Assembly (NCBI RefSeq): GCF_042186555.1
Contig: NC_133326.1
Coordinates: forward strand, 438,214,846 to 438,278,845
Source of the DNA: Aquarana catesbeiana
Taxonomy: Eukaryota > Chordata > Amphibia > Anura > Ranidae
Length of the DNA stretch: 64,000 nt
Direction: 5' to 3'
Position numbers and translations under genes: made by a program. Each line of letters begins with the position of its first letter. Positions within the stretch are counted from its first letter, which is position 1. Positions 33,016-44,575 of the stretch are shown here, piece by piece. The notes below the pieces were generated by a model that was not told where the DNA came from, did no database searches, and saw only the letters and a program-made list of their open reading frames with translations.

Positions 33016-34040
33016 GCACATTGCTAATAGTATTATCTATCTGTTTATGCTGAAGGTAGGACTGTGCAGGGGGGCAGACTGCAAGGGTCACTGTGATGGG
33101 GGGGCTGTGAAATTTGTGCAATACATATTCTTGCAAACACATATAACATAAACATATATTGTACACATTTCTGTCTTTTTTTTTTTTTTACAGTGGGGGG
33201 GGGCGGCAGATATGGGATCCGCCCCGGGTGCCAAATGCTCTAGGTATGTCCCTGCCCCTGGCTGCTGATCAATCACAGCCCGTGCCCAGAGCCAGGTCCC
33301 ACCTCTTGCGCCTTTTACTAACTAATCAGGTCCCTCCTCTTGTGCCTGCTATCCAATCAGTGTCTGCAGCAAAGTTCTCAATCAGTGCACTCGGGGATTT
33401 ATTGCAGGGGTGTGTGTAGGTGCAAACTGGGTGGATGGTGGGCACCAGATAGGCACAATCTATTAGACCCCATTGTAGTGTTTAATGGGGCCTGGTGGGG
33501 GCTCTTTTTAACAGACTCTCTAACAGAGGCCCTCTGTGTGTTCATTAGAGAGACCCCCCCCTCCAGGTCCCATTAGAGTACTCTGCTTCTGTTCCTGTAT
33601 TTTGTTTATTATTAAGAGATTGTGAGAGGATCCCAGGGCAACAAAAAAACTCCTTAGGGGAGCATGTCTGTGTTTGAGTTGTTGCTATAGAAACATGTAA
33701 AGGGGAGGAGTTAGTAAGATGACCACGCCCATGTGGGGACACCAGAAATATTTCTGCACTCAGGCATCTATCACCCTAGGATCGGCCCTGCCTGGAACAC
33801 GGGAGTCTGTTGCTTCAGACCTTGAGGAAGAGCCAGCTAGCCCTATCTCAGAGAATGATCTGAACAGCAGGTGTAGAAGATGCAAATATTAAAGGTGAGG
33901 TCATAGGTAGCACTGTCCAGTCACCACCTGTCAGCATCACAGTGCCTCGGACTCAATGGGAGGATTAAGGTGGTGAGCCCCATGGGCAAAAAGACTCACT
34001 GGAATGTCATAGCCAGTCCAGATGGAGTTCCAAAATAGGG
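33016..34040. other. Unassigned sequence
   Basis: A T run with a following GC-rich block (33171-33230) and G-rich patches may be part of an unnamed repeat. No coding or terminal structure was recognised. Confidence 0.4.
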
Positions 34041-34049
34041 GAATAGGCA

Positions 34050-34289
34050 GCTACATGGCAGATGAAGTTTAATATTGAGAGATGTAAATTATGCACTTGG
34101 GTGCCAAAAATATACATACAAATTACACATTAGGAGGGGCTACCCTGGAAGAATCCAGGATCGAAAATGATCTGGGGGTGCAGATTATAGACTTACCAAT
34201 AGCATGCAAAGCTAGCAAAATACTGTGATGCATTAAAAGGGGTATACATTCAAGAGATAGATTAATAATTTTACTCCTTTACAAAATAC
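34050..34289 (+). pseudogene. CR1-type LINE reverse transcriptase fragment
   Basis: Frames give WQMKFNIERCKLCTW, then a block ATLEESRIENDLGVQIIDL and KRGIHSRDRLIILLLYK. These are motifs from the RT thumb and downstream region of CR1/L3-like LINEs. It stops abruptly at 34289 where DIRS-type terminal sequence begins. Confidence 0.75.
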
Positions 34290-36366
34290 TTTCCCTGACA
34301 GACTCCATGGCAGCATAAGTTTGGGTAGCCCCACCCTCGCTCCTATCGCATAGGACCCCACTGCCTCAAATTGTCATGCTGTGCCACAGGCCGCATTCCT
34401 TTTTTTTCCTCACCCATAGGATCATTTTGTATGAAGTTTTCCTACCTTTTGCAAGTATCGATGGCAAGTCTCATGTGGGACATGCTGTGCAGATGTCAGG
34501 AATGTCCTGTGGTATCCAGAAGTCTTCCAGGATGGCTTGAGTGGTCACTGAGTCCCCAACTATCAGCGAGGTGGTATTACAGCACACATATGCAGAGGAT
34601 CGATGCCTGGAGAGTGGGCTCTGCCATTGGCGGGCATTTGCATTGGATAGGAGCCCTGCTATTAGTGGGTGGCTGTTAAGTGTGCTCAACACGTATAAAG
34701 CAGCTGAAATCTTGCCTCAGGGATTTGGATCATCCTGCCGCTACAAAAAAATTGGCTGGCTAGTCTTTCAAAAAGGGTCATCTGACTGTGTAACAGAGCT
34801 TAATTGATCATGGTTCAGGACACATTGTTTTTGTCACTAGAGCTTACTGGTGGTAGGATGCTGGGCAATCCTGGCTTTCCTCTCTTCACCTGTCAGCGTC
34901 TTAATGCCTGATGATCAGGACCATGGTCTCTCCCATCCCTGTATTGAGGTGGGCTCAATCGAGAAGGCTTCCTGTCCTGAAGGGTTTTTTTCTCCAATAT
35001 TGATCACGCACCCAGCTATTGATGTCTCACAAACAGGCAGATGAAGCCTTGGGTGCTGGTACAGTAATACATCTTCTGTGCTGCAGAGCTATTGCCAGTG
35101 GATCTCCCCTATCGGGAAGTTGTTTTGTCAGTGAAACTCCCATAAGGAAGTTGTTTTGAACATTCTGGATTTCTGGCATGCTCTTTTATGCTCAGTTTGC
35201 CTTTTGTCACCTGACAGCAGGCTTTTTAGTCTCCAATGAGGCAGAACAACATCGCAGTGGTCTCCTACATCAGGGGCAGGTCAGAACCTGCAGGGTCAGT
35301 CCACTGAGAAAAGGTAGAGATGACTGTGATCTGGGTTGTGTATAATCCAACATCTCATTTGAGTCTACATTCAGAACTTTTGGGAAGAATACATATTCTG
35401 TGACCCAGTTATGCAACAAGTGGTTCCTGCATCCAGGTTCCCCCAAGTGGATTTAATCTTTGGACAAGGAGGAGCATCCACTACTTTGGCTCTGATGAAG
35501 AGGATTCACCCTTGAAATGCGTGAGCAATTACAAATGCTGCCTGGTCTTCCCACACTATTGGTGGACTACAGCAGACCTGAAGGCGATTGGTGTCCTTGC
35601 TATGATACGCGTTTACATGCTATGCGTTTGTGAGTATAAAAATAGTTTTTATTCTCAAATAAAATAAATTTTGGAAATGCGCTAGGTTGGTGCTTTTGTC
35701 TTGTTGTTTTGCATAACTGGTTCCATACCATGGATGTTGTAACTTCGAGCATGCTCTCAAGCTATAGCTTAGCCCAGAGTTATAGGTCAGAACCAGCGAG
35801 ACAGAGATATCATCCAGAATCATCGCTGGATCAGTCATTCCAGCTAGCCAATAGGCTTATAGAGCTTAGGGCTTGGTTCCTACAGAACCAGTCACTACAC
35901 ATTCAACCAGGAGTGTGTAAGCTTCGTCCCCCGTGCAAGGGCGCCGATGACATGTCTTCCATTAAGGCTGTTCTGGCTCATTGTGGGGTGTAGCTAACTT
36001 CCTTATACTGTATTATCTATTTATAGGGTTCCTGTTCAACAAATGCTATGATTGAAACCCTACTTTTTTCGGCATCCCACCCTTGTTTTTTGTTCCCAAA
36101 TGTATGCTGCCATGGAATCTGTCAGGAAAACATAAAATCTTTTAATGAAATACTTACCGTAATTTTCCTTTCCTAAAGGACTCCATGGCAGCAAGAGTTC
36201 CCTCCCAGTGTCATGAGTAGGCTAGTTATGGAATGCAGCCTCTGGCTCAGAATGAAAATGTATGGGAGTGGGGTCCTATGGGGTAGGAGCGAGGGCGGGG
36301 CTACTCAAACGTATGCTGCCATTGAGTCGATCAAGAAAGGAAAATTATGGTAAGTATTTAATAGGA
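34290..36366 (+). mobile_element. DIRS-type non-autonomous element E
   Basis: Inverted ends of ~74 bp lie at 34290-34363 and 36265-36339 (shared block GGGGTCCTAT and complement). A further inverted pair (about 36150-36175 with 36335-36360) sits at the right, a layout like the end of copy A. No RT or recombinase motif was found in the ~1.9-kb interior. It was inserted in the CR1 fragment. Confidence 0.75.
35455..35730. repeat. Possible inserted repeat with CTGATGAAG / GAAATGCGTGAGC motif
   Basis: The segment has the motif pair seen in other inverted-repeat elements here and an AT-rich tail. No TSD was found. It is given low weight and is marked mainly because it differs from its surroundings. 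Confidence 0.35.
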
Positions 36367-36956
36367 AATTTTAATTTCTTTATCATACATCAGGGGACAT
36401 AGAGTGAGGCTATTATTCCTTACTGGGTTATACTTCATCTCCAGGAGAATGGACATTGGTAGACCAAAGGTAGTGACAGGAAGTGATCCCCTTTATAACC
36501 CCTCCCATACAGGAAGTAATTTAGTTTTCTTCCAGTGTCTGCAAGGTGGATGGGCATGTTTGTTTGAACTCTCTTGAGCTCCAGGTCTTGAAGTCCCAGA
36601 ATGGTTCTAAGATGAATCAAGGGATTGACCAATTGGATCCATTTGAAACAAGCTTATATGCTAAGATAGATGGTACCCGAGCCTCACAAAGAAGGAGGAT
36701 TGTGCAAGGTTTTGCCTGTAATGCGACCTCTGGGCGCTGGACCCTGCGTAGTGGAATCCTGAACACCACAGACGTAAGGCATTCCTGCAGGGTGCTGTAC
36801 AGGTCCAAGGGAGTGAACCTTAAAACATGAAAAGGGTACTCAGTCCTTGAAGGTCCTCAAGTGACAGGAACCCTGTCAGGGCTGGGCTCAGCCCTTCCTT
36901 CTCTGAGCTGGCTGCTCAGCTGTCGGATAATTTCCAGCTCCTATATCTCCACAGTT

Positions 36957-37690
36957 ACTCAGCTCAACCAGGTTGAGATATACTTTGAGATGCTGCCCCA
37001 GGCGTTTCCCATGGACAGAAGCAAAGTAGGTTTTGTGGTATCTTTGCTTTCTGAGAGAGCCTTGGCCTAGGCAAACCCTCTATGGGAGACGCAAAAACCT
37101 GTTGTCTTGAGCTACCCTGAGTTTGTGGCTTTGTTTAAAAGGGTATTTGACGTTCCCGAATGCGCCACTTCTGCTGCCAAGTGCCTCAAGTCCATCGAAC
37201 AGAGTATGAGAACTGTTGCTGACTACGCCATTGAATTCCGTACTCTGGCAGCAGAGGTTGCTTGGAACAATGAGGCCCTCTTGGCTGCATTTTCTCATGG
37301 TCTCTCGGATACAATCAAGGATGGGATAGCAGCCCAAGATATACCCACTGAGCTGGAGAAATTGACCACGTTTGCCATTCTCATCGACTCCAGGCTCAGA
37401 GAAAGACTCTCTTTTAAGGAGCGCTTGTGGAAGCCTCCTGTATGTTTGTCTCCGAGCTTTGCAGTCCCACCCGTGCCTCCCTCACCTCCCATGTCTCCTG
37501 GTACCGAGTCGGTCAGTGAAGGTGAACCCATGTACTTGGATATCACATGTCTCTCTGCGGATGAGAGAACCTTTAGGAGGAGGGCCTTTATTGTGGCCAG
37601 GCAGGTCACTGTTTGAAGTCTTGTCCTACCCGTCCAGGCAACGCCCGAACCTTGAGGTCAGACCTTAGGTGGCGTTGTTTCATCTGAGCC
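36957..37690 (+). pseudogene. Ty3/Gypsy gag fragment inserted in DIRS B
   Basis: An open stretch (37107-37616) encodes capsid-like sequence including SYPEFVALFKRVFDVP and FRTLAAEVAWNNEALLAAF. It ends with a block EPMYLDITCLSADERTFRRR, which is the gag region just before the zinc knuckle in Gypsy elements. The zinc knuckle itself is missing. No LTR was seen, so this is a fragment. The left limit is approximate. Confidence 0.75.
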
Positions 37691-37697
37691 GCTGTGC

Positions 37698-39300
37698 CTC
37701 TCAGGTATTGTGCCTACAGTCAACGCTGCTGCTTCAGCCTTTATCACCAGGGATGAACTGCCCTCAGCCCTAGCCGGGTTAGCGCACAGGATTGCTGGCA
37801 TGATTGCCTCCATCCCGCAGGGTAGCAAGAAGCATGACAGATCCCCCTCCCCTGAGCCTCCTAATTTGGAGCAGTTTGAGGATGGGGAATGCCAAGGACT
37901 CTGTGGAGGAGGGCCTGGCAGATGAGTTTGCATCCGAGTAATATGGGCCAGAAGATGTCCAGTTTGTATCAGCCTCTCAGTTGCAGAGGCTTTTGATCCA
38001 GACTCTTACCGAGATGGTTTGTTTTGCATTTGTTATCTCCTGCAGAGGTTTCTGAGCCTCCCTTGTCCTCTTTGGGGTCCCTGAAGCCTCCTCAGGCTGC
38101 ACAGGCTTTCCCCTTGCACCTGCTGTTGGAACAAACGGGGTGTGCCGATTGGGAACATCCTGACAGGATTTTTGTTCCTCCTAATGCCGCGTACAAACGA
38201 CCGGACTTTCCGTCAGAATAGACTCCGACGGTCTTTCCGACGGAGTTCCGCTGAAACAGACTTGCCTACACGCGATCACACCAAAGTCTGATCGTTTAGA
38301 ATGCGATGACGTACGACGGGACTAGAAAAAGGAAGTTCAATATCCAGTAGCCAATAGCTGCCCTTGCGTTGTTTTTGGTCTGTCGGAATAGCATACAGAC
38401 TAGCGGTTTTACCGATAGGAACTGATTCCGTCGGAAAGATTTGAAACTTGTTCTATTTCTAGGTCCGTCAGAATTTTAGAAAGAAAAAGTCCGATGAGGC
38501 CCACACACGATCGGAATGTCTGACGGAATGATTCCGTCGGACCTTTTCTGCCCGAAAGTCCGTTCGTGTGTACACGGCATAAGAGGTTTTCCCTTTTATA
38601 TCCCATGGAGGAAAAGTTTGTTAAGAAATGAAGCATGCCAGCCATAGATGCGGCAGTCTCTGTTTTAGAACAAGAACTTAACTTGTCCAGTAGGTAACGC
38701 ACAGGGCTTGAAAGACCCTGTTGACAAGAAACTGGAGTCATTATTAAAGGCTTCCTTTTCTTTGGCCAGTTTAGCTATTCAGCCAACTGTCACAGCAATA
38801 GGAATCTGCCAGTACTTAAAGGATCAGGTCAGATGGCCTGATAGGCCTAACCAGAAGGATTATCTTGCTGAAAATAGGGCAGATATTCCTCGAGAGCTGT
38901 GTTTTGCTGTAGATACCTTAAAGGATTCTTTACAGCAAGTCTCTTGTCTGGCTCTCCTGTCTGTCTCCTGGCGCAGACTTGTGTGACTTAAGAACTGGTC
39001 AGCCGAGCTTCCCTGTAAGACGTTATTGGCAGGGTTCCAATTCCATGGGGACCATTTGTTTGATGATCTGGATAAGTACATCCAAAAGATTTCCAAAGAA
39101 AAGAGTTCTTCACTTCCTCTAAAGAGAAGGACCAGGCATTCCTTGGTTAAAACTTCGGGGACTTCCTCAGGTATTTCAGCGACAAGGCAGTTCTGCCGCC
39201 AACAGGGCGATAGAGCCAGGGGAAAGCCACAGGGCCAGGGCCAGAAAAAAGCCTGGATCCAGAACTCTTTTAAACCTGGCACCAAGCCCTCCTTTTGAGG
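37698..39300 (+). pseudogene. DIRS copy B gag-like ORF1, broken
   Basis: Begins GIVPTVNAAASAFITRDELP, then SIPQGSKKHDRSPSPEPP, LSSLGSLKPPQAAQAFPLH and, after MITE H3, a block with YPMEEKF. Later ENRADIPRELCFAVDTLKDS and KAWIQNSFKPGTKPSF close it. These blocks match copy A. Frameshifts and stops break it. Confidence 0.8.
38185..38579. mobile_element. Harbinger-like MITE H3 in DIRS B gag
   Basis: Ends TGCCGCGTACAAACG and the inverted TGTGTACACGGCA lie between TAA at 38182-38184 and 38580-38582. Removing it rejoins CCTCC-TAA-GAGG, restoring the gag frame across the site (compare 1378-1392 in copy A). This is a clean case of nested insertion with TAA TSD. Confidence 0.93.
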
Positions 39301-39325
39301 GGACTCCCCCACTCCATCGGGTGGG

Positions 39326-40160
39326 GGGAAGGCTGCTCCAGTTTGCGGACATTTGGAGAACAGTGGTGCAGGACAAGTGGGTCACCTCAACAGTGTACTG
39401 CGGTTACAAGCTGGAATTACGGAGGTTTCCTCCGCAAAAGTTTTTAAAAGCCAACGTTCCTGCGGATCCTCCAAAAAGAAACTTATTGTTTCAAGCACTA
39501 GAGCATCAGGGAGTGATCATACAGTAGGTGCATCAGAGAGTAATTATACAGGTTCCAGTGTCTGAAAGAGGCACAGGGTTTTATTCTAACCTGTTCATGT
39601 TCACAGTTCTAAAACCAAATGGGGACATAAGGCCAATCTTGGACCTAAGATTCCTGAACCAACATCTGTTAATCCAATCCTTCAGGATGGAGTCAGTCCA
39701 CTCGGTAGTAGCCTCGCTCCAGATGGGAGACTTATTAGCCTCCATCGATATCAAGGACGCAATTTACACATGCCTATCTTTCAGCCTCAGAGGTTCCTGC
39801 AATTTGCAGTAGAGGAACATCATTTCCAGTTTGTGGCACTGCCCTTTGGGCTTGCCACAGCACCACGGCTGTTTACAAAGATCCTAGTACCTGTACCTGG
39901 TCTTTTCAGGGCCCAGGGGATCTTGGTGCTTGGATATTTGGACGACTTCCTGCTCAGAGATCACTCACTACAGGCCCTGGAACACAGTGTAGCCTGCACA
40001 GTGCGGTATTTAGAAAACCTGGGCTGGGTCTTAAATACCGAGAAGTCAGCCTTGAGACCAGCTCAGGCTCAAGTATCTAGGCCTGATCCTGGATACAGTC
40101 CAGGCAAAGGTATTTCTGCCACCTGTAAAAGATCTGTGCCCTGAAGGATCAGGTGTGTCA
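39326..40160 (+). pseudogene. DIRS copy B reverse transcriptase, catalytic box intact
   Basis: Frames 39528-39812 and 39770-40144 together cover FTVLKPNGDIRPILDLRFLN, SVHSVVASLQMGDLLASIDI, FVALPFGLATAPRLFTKIL and the box LGYLDDFLLRD with YLDD at 39935-39946. This is less decayed than copy A but a frameshift near 39775 and others remain. An RT without one frame cannot be made, so the copy is dead. Confidence 0.9.
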
Positions 40161-41160
40161 GGTAAGGGGCACCAGGCAACCCTCCATTCGGCTCTGTAGG
40201 AGTCTTCTGGGAAGGATGGTGTCATCCTTCGAGGCAGTTCCCTACGCTCAATTCTATTCCAGGCCTATACAACAAGACATCTTGTCGGCTTGGACCAGGA
40301 GAGCACAACCCCTGGATTACCCCATGTCCTTATCTTCCCAGGCACGCTTAAGCGCAAGCTGGTGATTGCAGGATCGGAACTTTCAAAAGAGAAGATCCTT
40401 CCTCCTGGTGTCTTGGAGAGTACTGACCACAGATGCCAGTCTCTCAGGCTGGGGAGTGACCCTATAGGGGCTCACAGCTCAGGGGAGATGGTCAAGGGCA
40501 TATCAGAGCCTGCCCATCAACATTCTGGAGTTACAGGTGGTACGTCTGGCCCTACGGTCCTGGACAGTGGAGCTTCAGGACTGTCTCATCGGGGTTCAGT
40601 CCGACATGCCACTGCAGTGGCCTATATCAACCACCAGGGTGGTACCAGGAGCCGTTCAATTCAGGAGGAGGTGAACCACATATTAACATGGGCAGAGGAA
40701 CATGTGCCCTCAGCCGCCAGCAGATCTGCCCGGGGGAATGGTCCCTATACCGGAATGTGTTTTGGGAAATCTGCCAGCGTTGGGGATGGCCAGAGGTCGA
40801 TCTATTGGCATCCAGGTTCAGCAAGCTACAGGAGTTTGTGTCCCGAGCAAGGGATGCTCTGGCAATCGAAGCAGATGCACTAGTAGTTCCATGGAATTAG
40901 TTCTCCCTAGTTTATGCTTTCCCCTGATCCCTCTCCTTCCACATTTGTTGCGCAGGATTCGAAGAGAGGGGTTACGGTCATCCTGGTGGCACCAGCCTGG
41001 CCCAGAAGGCCCTGGTTCCCAGAGATCATAAGATTGGCAATAGACAGGCCATGGACGCTTTTGCGCCGCCCCGATCTACTGTCTCAAGGTCCTATATTCC
41101 ACCCCAATTTACAGTCTCTAAATTTGACAACATGGCTATTGAAGCCAGGGTGTTAAAGGA
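40161..41160 (+). pseudogene. DIRS copy B RNase H and adjoining region
   Basis: Motifs match copy A: SIRLCRSLLGRMVSSFEAVP, a TTDASLSGWG block (near 40430), LPINILELQVVRLALRSW, and AYINHQGGT. SRARDALAIEADALVVPW and APAWPRRPWFPEIIRLAI follow in the downstream region. Several frame changes break it. Confidence 0.8.
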
Positions 41161-41640
41161 TCGTGGCATCTCGAGATCAAGGAAATTCCAATAGTCTTGC
41201 TGCCACGCAAGCTATCCTTCCTGATGGCCATCACCTCGGCTAGAAGGGTGTTGGAGTTGGCGGCCCTTTCGTGCAGGGAACCATACTTGATCCTTCACCA
41301 CGACAGGGTCGTGTTACGACCTGCTCCATCCTTTTTGCCAAAAGTGGTGTTGGCCTTTTATTTGAATCAGGAGATTGTTTTGCCTTCTTTTTTCTCTGTC
41401 TCGTTCAGTGGAAGAGAAACGACTGCACTCCTTGGATGTAGGAGATTGTTTTGCCTTCTTTTTTCTCTGTCTCATTCAGCGGAAGAGAAATGACTGCACT
41501 TCTTGGATGTAGTGCGAGCAGTCAGAGTTTATTTGTCTAGATTTGCGGAGATCCAAGGATCAGACTCCTTTTTTGTTTTGCCATAAGCAGGCTGTTTCCA
41601 AAGCTTCCATTGCCAATTGCCAATTGGGTCCTTCTCAAGT
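41161..41640 (+). pseudogene. DIRS copy B tyrosine recombinase, N-terminal half deleted
   Basis: After KARVLKDRGISRS near 41165 the sequence jumps to IPIVLLPRKLSFLMAITS, then SARRVLELAALSCREPYLIL (first catalytic Arg). The N-terminal ~600 bp present in copy A are missing. A 71-bp tandem duplication (41369-41510) shifts the frame. The His-x-x-Arg and Tyr region is absent, replaced by antisense gag. Confidence 0.82.
41369..41510 (+). repeat. 71-bp tandem duplication in DIRS B recombinase
   Basis: Units 41369-41439 and 41440-41510 begin AGGAGATTGTTTTGCCTTC and differ at only a few positions. Two units of 71 bp shift the reading frame, so the duplication itself is disabling. Confidence 0.95.
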
Positions 41641-42110
41641 CAAACATTTGGGAGCGGGGTGGCTTGTCAGTATTGTATGACCACCGATGTACCCATTGAG
41701 CCCGGACACCCAAGCGTGCAAGAATCTCAGCCTTCGGTATCTCATAATCCTGGGCAGCATCCGGTTCCAGGTCATAATAGGCCTTTCAGGATCTCCTGTT
41801 AGAAAGGGTGCTAGCAGTCCTGCCCATTGCTCTTTTTGCCATCCTTCTCAAACAGCGACTTTTTCAAAAGTTTCTAAGTAAGCTTCCACATCATCTGCAG
41901 ATGTCATCTTCTGCAGGTAATAGCTGGCACGCATCATTTTCTGTTCTACCCGGCAAAGGACCTGCAGACCCCTTCTTAACCTCCAGCAGGGCCTCCACAA
42001 ACTGACGGTTGATTTCCTGCTGACTTGCAGTTGCCTCTGCGACTTGGTGATTGGTTTCCTGCTGGGTTGCAGTGGCATGCAGCAGGGCTTTTAACACGTC
42101 CTCTATCTTT
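41640..42110 (-). pseudogene. Gypsy-type gag with SCAN-like domain, fragment
   Basis: The minus strand reads LKALLHATATQQETNHQV at the start, then SYYLQKMTSADDVEAYLETF, then AGLLAPFLTGDP-like and EILARLGV-like sequence across a frame change. The order matches SCAN-like capsid domains of Gmr1-type Gypsy elements, the presumed source of vertebrate SCAN domains. It is antisense to DIRS B and truncated at both ends. Confidence 0.75.
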
Positions 42111-42629
42111 CCCCTTGTTCAGGAGGATGCCTGCCAAATCTACGATATGTCAGGGGTTAGCTCAAGTGGGGATCACCTTCCCTGGGAAAAAAGGCAGTCC
42201 AAACAGCAGGTCTTTCTTAAAAGCTGACTGGCAGTCAGTTTTTATTTAAAATGTTGCATGGAAAATAAAACAAGCAAAGCAGAAAATAAACCCTTGCCAC
42301 GCAGGCACTAACTAAACATATACGGATCCTAACTCAAGGGTGAAGGGCTTCTCCAAGTCACCCACAAAACAAAGATTATGCAAACCTTTTCTTTCTCTCA
42401 CAAAGCAGCTCTCTCAGGGTTTTTGGCTTCCTAAGTCCCAGGCCAAGAGAAATTCTTTGTTCCAGTCATGCTTTATTTATACCACCTGTTAGTGGACACA
42501 AATGGACCGTAAAATCTGGTCTGGAACCAACCCTGCTAAGGTGGCTGGTAAAACCTGGACCAGATTCCATCTTAGTTTCCTGCAAATGAACAGATGCAAG
42601 GTGAAACATAATGTCCATCAATCATCTCG

Positions 42630-42684
<55 letters not shown>

Positions 42685-43019
42685 CAAACAGCCCCTGTCA
42701 GTTATCGATTGAGTATATCTGCCACATAGGATCTTGAGATTCTTAAGGTAAATGGGTAGCAGTGAGAGGTCTGTAGGAAGCAAGGGGTTAAGCACTGGCC
42801 ACACCTTGCTCCCCACCTGGGGTATAATTTTGCCTTACCTGGGTTTAATCAGTGTGGTGCTGAGCGAGGAGAAGGCAGGCTGTGAGAGAACATGCCTGCA
42901 GGACTGAGGTACTTCCTAGCAGAGGTCGGAGTGGCAAGGAGGCTGAAAAGAGTACGCTACTGAGTCAGAGTTGTTCTCTGCAAGTCATTGATATGCTGCT
43001 AGAAAGCCCTAAAGTCAGC
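42111..43019 (-). other. Putative leader/LTR of the SCAN-type element, then unassigned
   Basis: This lies upstream of the antisense gag, where a leader and LTR would be expected. An LTR was not proven, as no second copy is present. It contains a (TA)n tract and sequence near 42682-42990 with no recognised domain. Confidence 0.35.
42633..42680. repeat. (TA)n microsatellite
   Basis: About 24 perfect TA units followed by GTGACAAAC. Confidence 0.97.
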
Positions 43020-44060
43020 CACTAAGGAGTCTATGCCAGAGTATGGAACCATTTTGTCAGGTTTGCCAGTGGTGTCCCCTTTAAGCCTCTGAAGTTAGAT
43101 GTATCGAACATGCTAGAGTCCTTGCAGCTATGTTTGGATATTGGATTGGGTTGAATACCCTCAAGGTCCTGTATTTGTTTTTTCAGCTTTGTCGAGTACT
43201 TACTGGATGCCACATCTAGTTACTCGGTTTGTCAATGCATGTAACATTTGCCCTCCAAGGAGAGTCCTCTTCCTACCATAGGATGACCTATCCTTGATCC
43301 TAGATGTGTTGGTAGACTCTCCTTTCGATGTGGCTTGTGCTCTCTGGAATCTCACAGTAAATACAACCATCCTGGCAGCCATGACTTTATTTCTGAAGGG
43401 TAACATAGATTTAAGCACTGGGGCTCACTGTAGAGCAGTCTTACAAACTGCTTCAAACTTCAGACAGAAAGTACGTTCCTCCTTCCACCTAGTTCAACTT
43501 GTGGTGTTGCCATTGTTTCAAGACATTGATTATGGACTTCTATATGTGCTATATGTGAGCATGGTTCTAAAGGGGCACATTGACAGAACTGTGATGTGGA
43601 CACAAGTTGATAACCTGTAAGGACTATATGGATTGTGAAGATTATCCAGAAAGCCCAAGTTACCATTGGGGTTGATCTTCCAGTGGGCTTTATAGACCAC
43701 TCTGCAAGTCTTTCTAGACCACTCACCGACAAGGCAGCAACTTGACAACATACAGTAGAACACCTTCTTGTTCCATTATCAGGTGGACCCAATGTCTCTG
43801 ACAACAGTCCAGATTCAGGGAACTGTTCTCCAGTCTTCATTGTCATTAGTGTATAATAAGTGTTTTCTGCATCACTTTCCCTTGTTTTTATTCTGCGATT
43901 ATAGTGCTAGGAAAACTGTATACTTACTTTTAATTTTCCTCTTCTGTGAATTGCCACCCTTGTTCAAAGCTTATATTAGGACTAGATTGCGGGGCACCTA
44001 AGTGGGATATAAGGAGGTGGAAGTTATCCTCAAATATGCTGCTATGCCTATGTGCCAGGG
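43020..44060 (+). pseudogene. DIRS fragment C (tyrosine recombinase), decayed
   Basis: Broken frames show TRFVNACNICPPRRVLFLP and LSLILDVLVDSPFDVACALW (N-terminal region), later RSSFHLVQLVVLPLFQ and, near 43765, LFHYQVDPMSL, which may include the catalytic Tyr. Sequence order is recombinase-like, but the first-Arg and His-x-x-Arg blocks are too decayed to read. Right limit approximate. Confidence 0.65.
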
Positions 44061-44286
44061 AAGGAAAGTTACTGGTGGGTGAGTATACAATTTTCCAGTT
44101 CTCCCTGTTGTGAGAGAAACATGTAGGCTGACATTGCTGGACTCTTTTTTTTAAAGTGCTAGCTACCTGACTGTCTGAAACATTAGTAATTTCAACAGCC
44201 AGTCAATGATTGAAATGCTGAGCCTGTTGAATCAGTATGACAGCCAGGTAAAGGAAACATCAGCAGCAGATGCACAGGCTCCTTTA

Positions 44287-44575
44287 TGCCTGGTTCACAC
44301 CAGAACGCGGTGCAGGAAAAACGCATTCCATGCAAGGTTCCTGCACACCGTGTTCAAAATGCTGTTAACAATATTTTGTCACCTGCGATCTGTTGCAGGT
44401 GACAAAATATTGTTAACAGCACCCCAAACGCAGTTCCATGCAGTTTGGATCACACGTGTTTCAAAAGTAGTGCATGCACTACTTTTTGTGTGTTCCAGTG
44501 TGATTTGCAGCCCAGTTAAATGAGCTATAAATCGTATTGCAGAGGAACATACACAATTATGGTGTGAACTGGCCC
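44287..44575. mobile_element. TTA-flanked MITE with central hairpin
   Basis: Ends TGCCTGGTTCACACCAG and inverted GGTGTGAACTGGCCC, flanked by TTA at 44284-44286 and 44576-44578. A perfect 27-bp-arm hairpin lies at 44360-44421 with an 8-bp loop. The 63826-64000 element has a related GGTTCACACCAG end. PIF/Harbinger-like by target. Confidence 0.82.

Larger units (their letters stand above)
36367..41640 (+). mobile_element. DIRS-type retrotransposon, copy B (decayed)
   Basis: Left-terminal sequence and 5' leader (36367-36900), gag, RT, RNase H region and the catalytic half of the recombinase lie in order. Insertions are a Gypsy gag fragment (36957-37690) and MITE H3. The recombinase N-terminal half is deleted near 41160 and its 3' end is replaced by antisense SCAN-like gag at about 41640. 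Confidence 0.85.

Noticed and set aside
35740..36000. Frame with ANRLIELRAWFLQNQS (35709-35993) as a gene
   Set aside because: It lies within non-autonomous DIRS element E and has no recognised domain. It may be an ORF1 remnant, but there is too little evidence to call it.
43020..44060. Idea that DIRS fragment C is the continuation of copy B
   Set aside because: C begins with the N-terminal recombinase region while B already carries the catalytic half and lacks the N-terminal one. The order does not fit a simple split.
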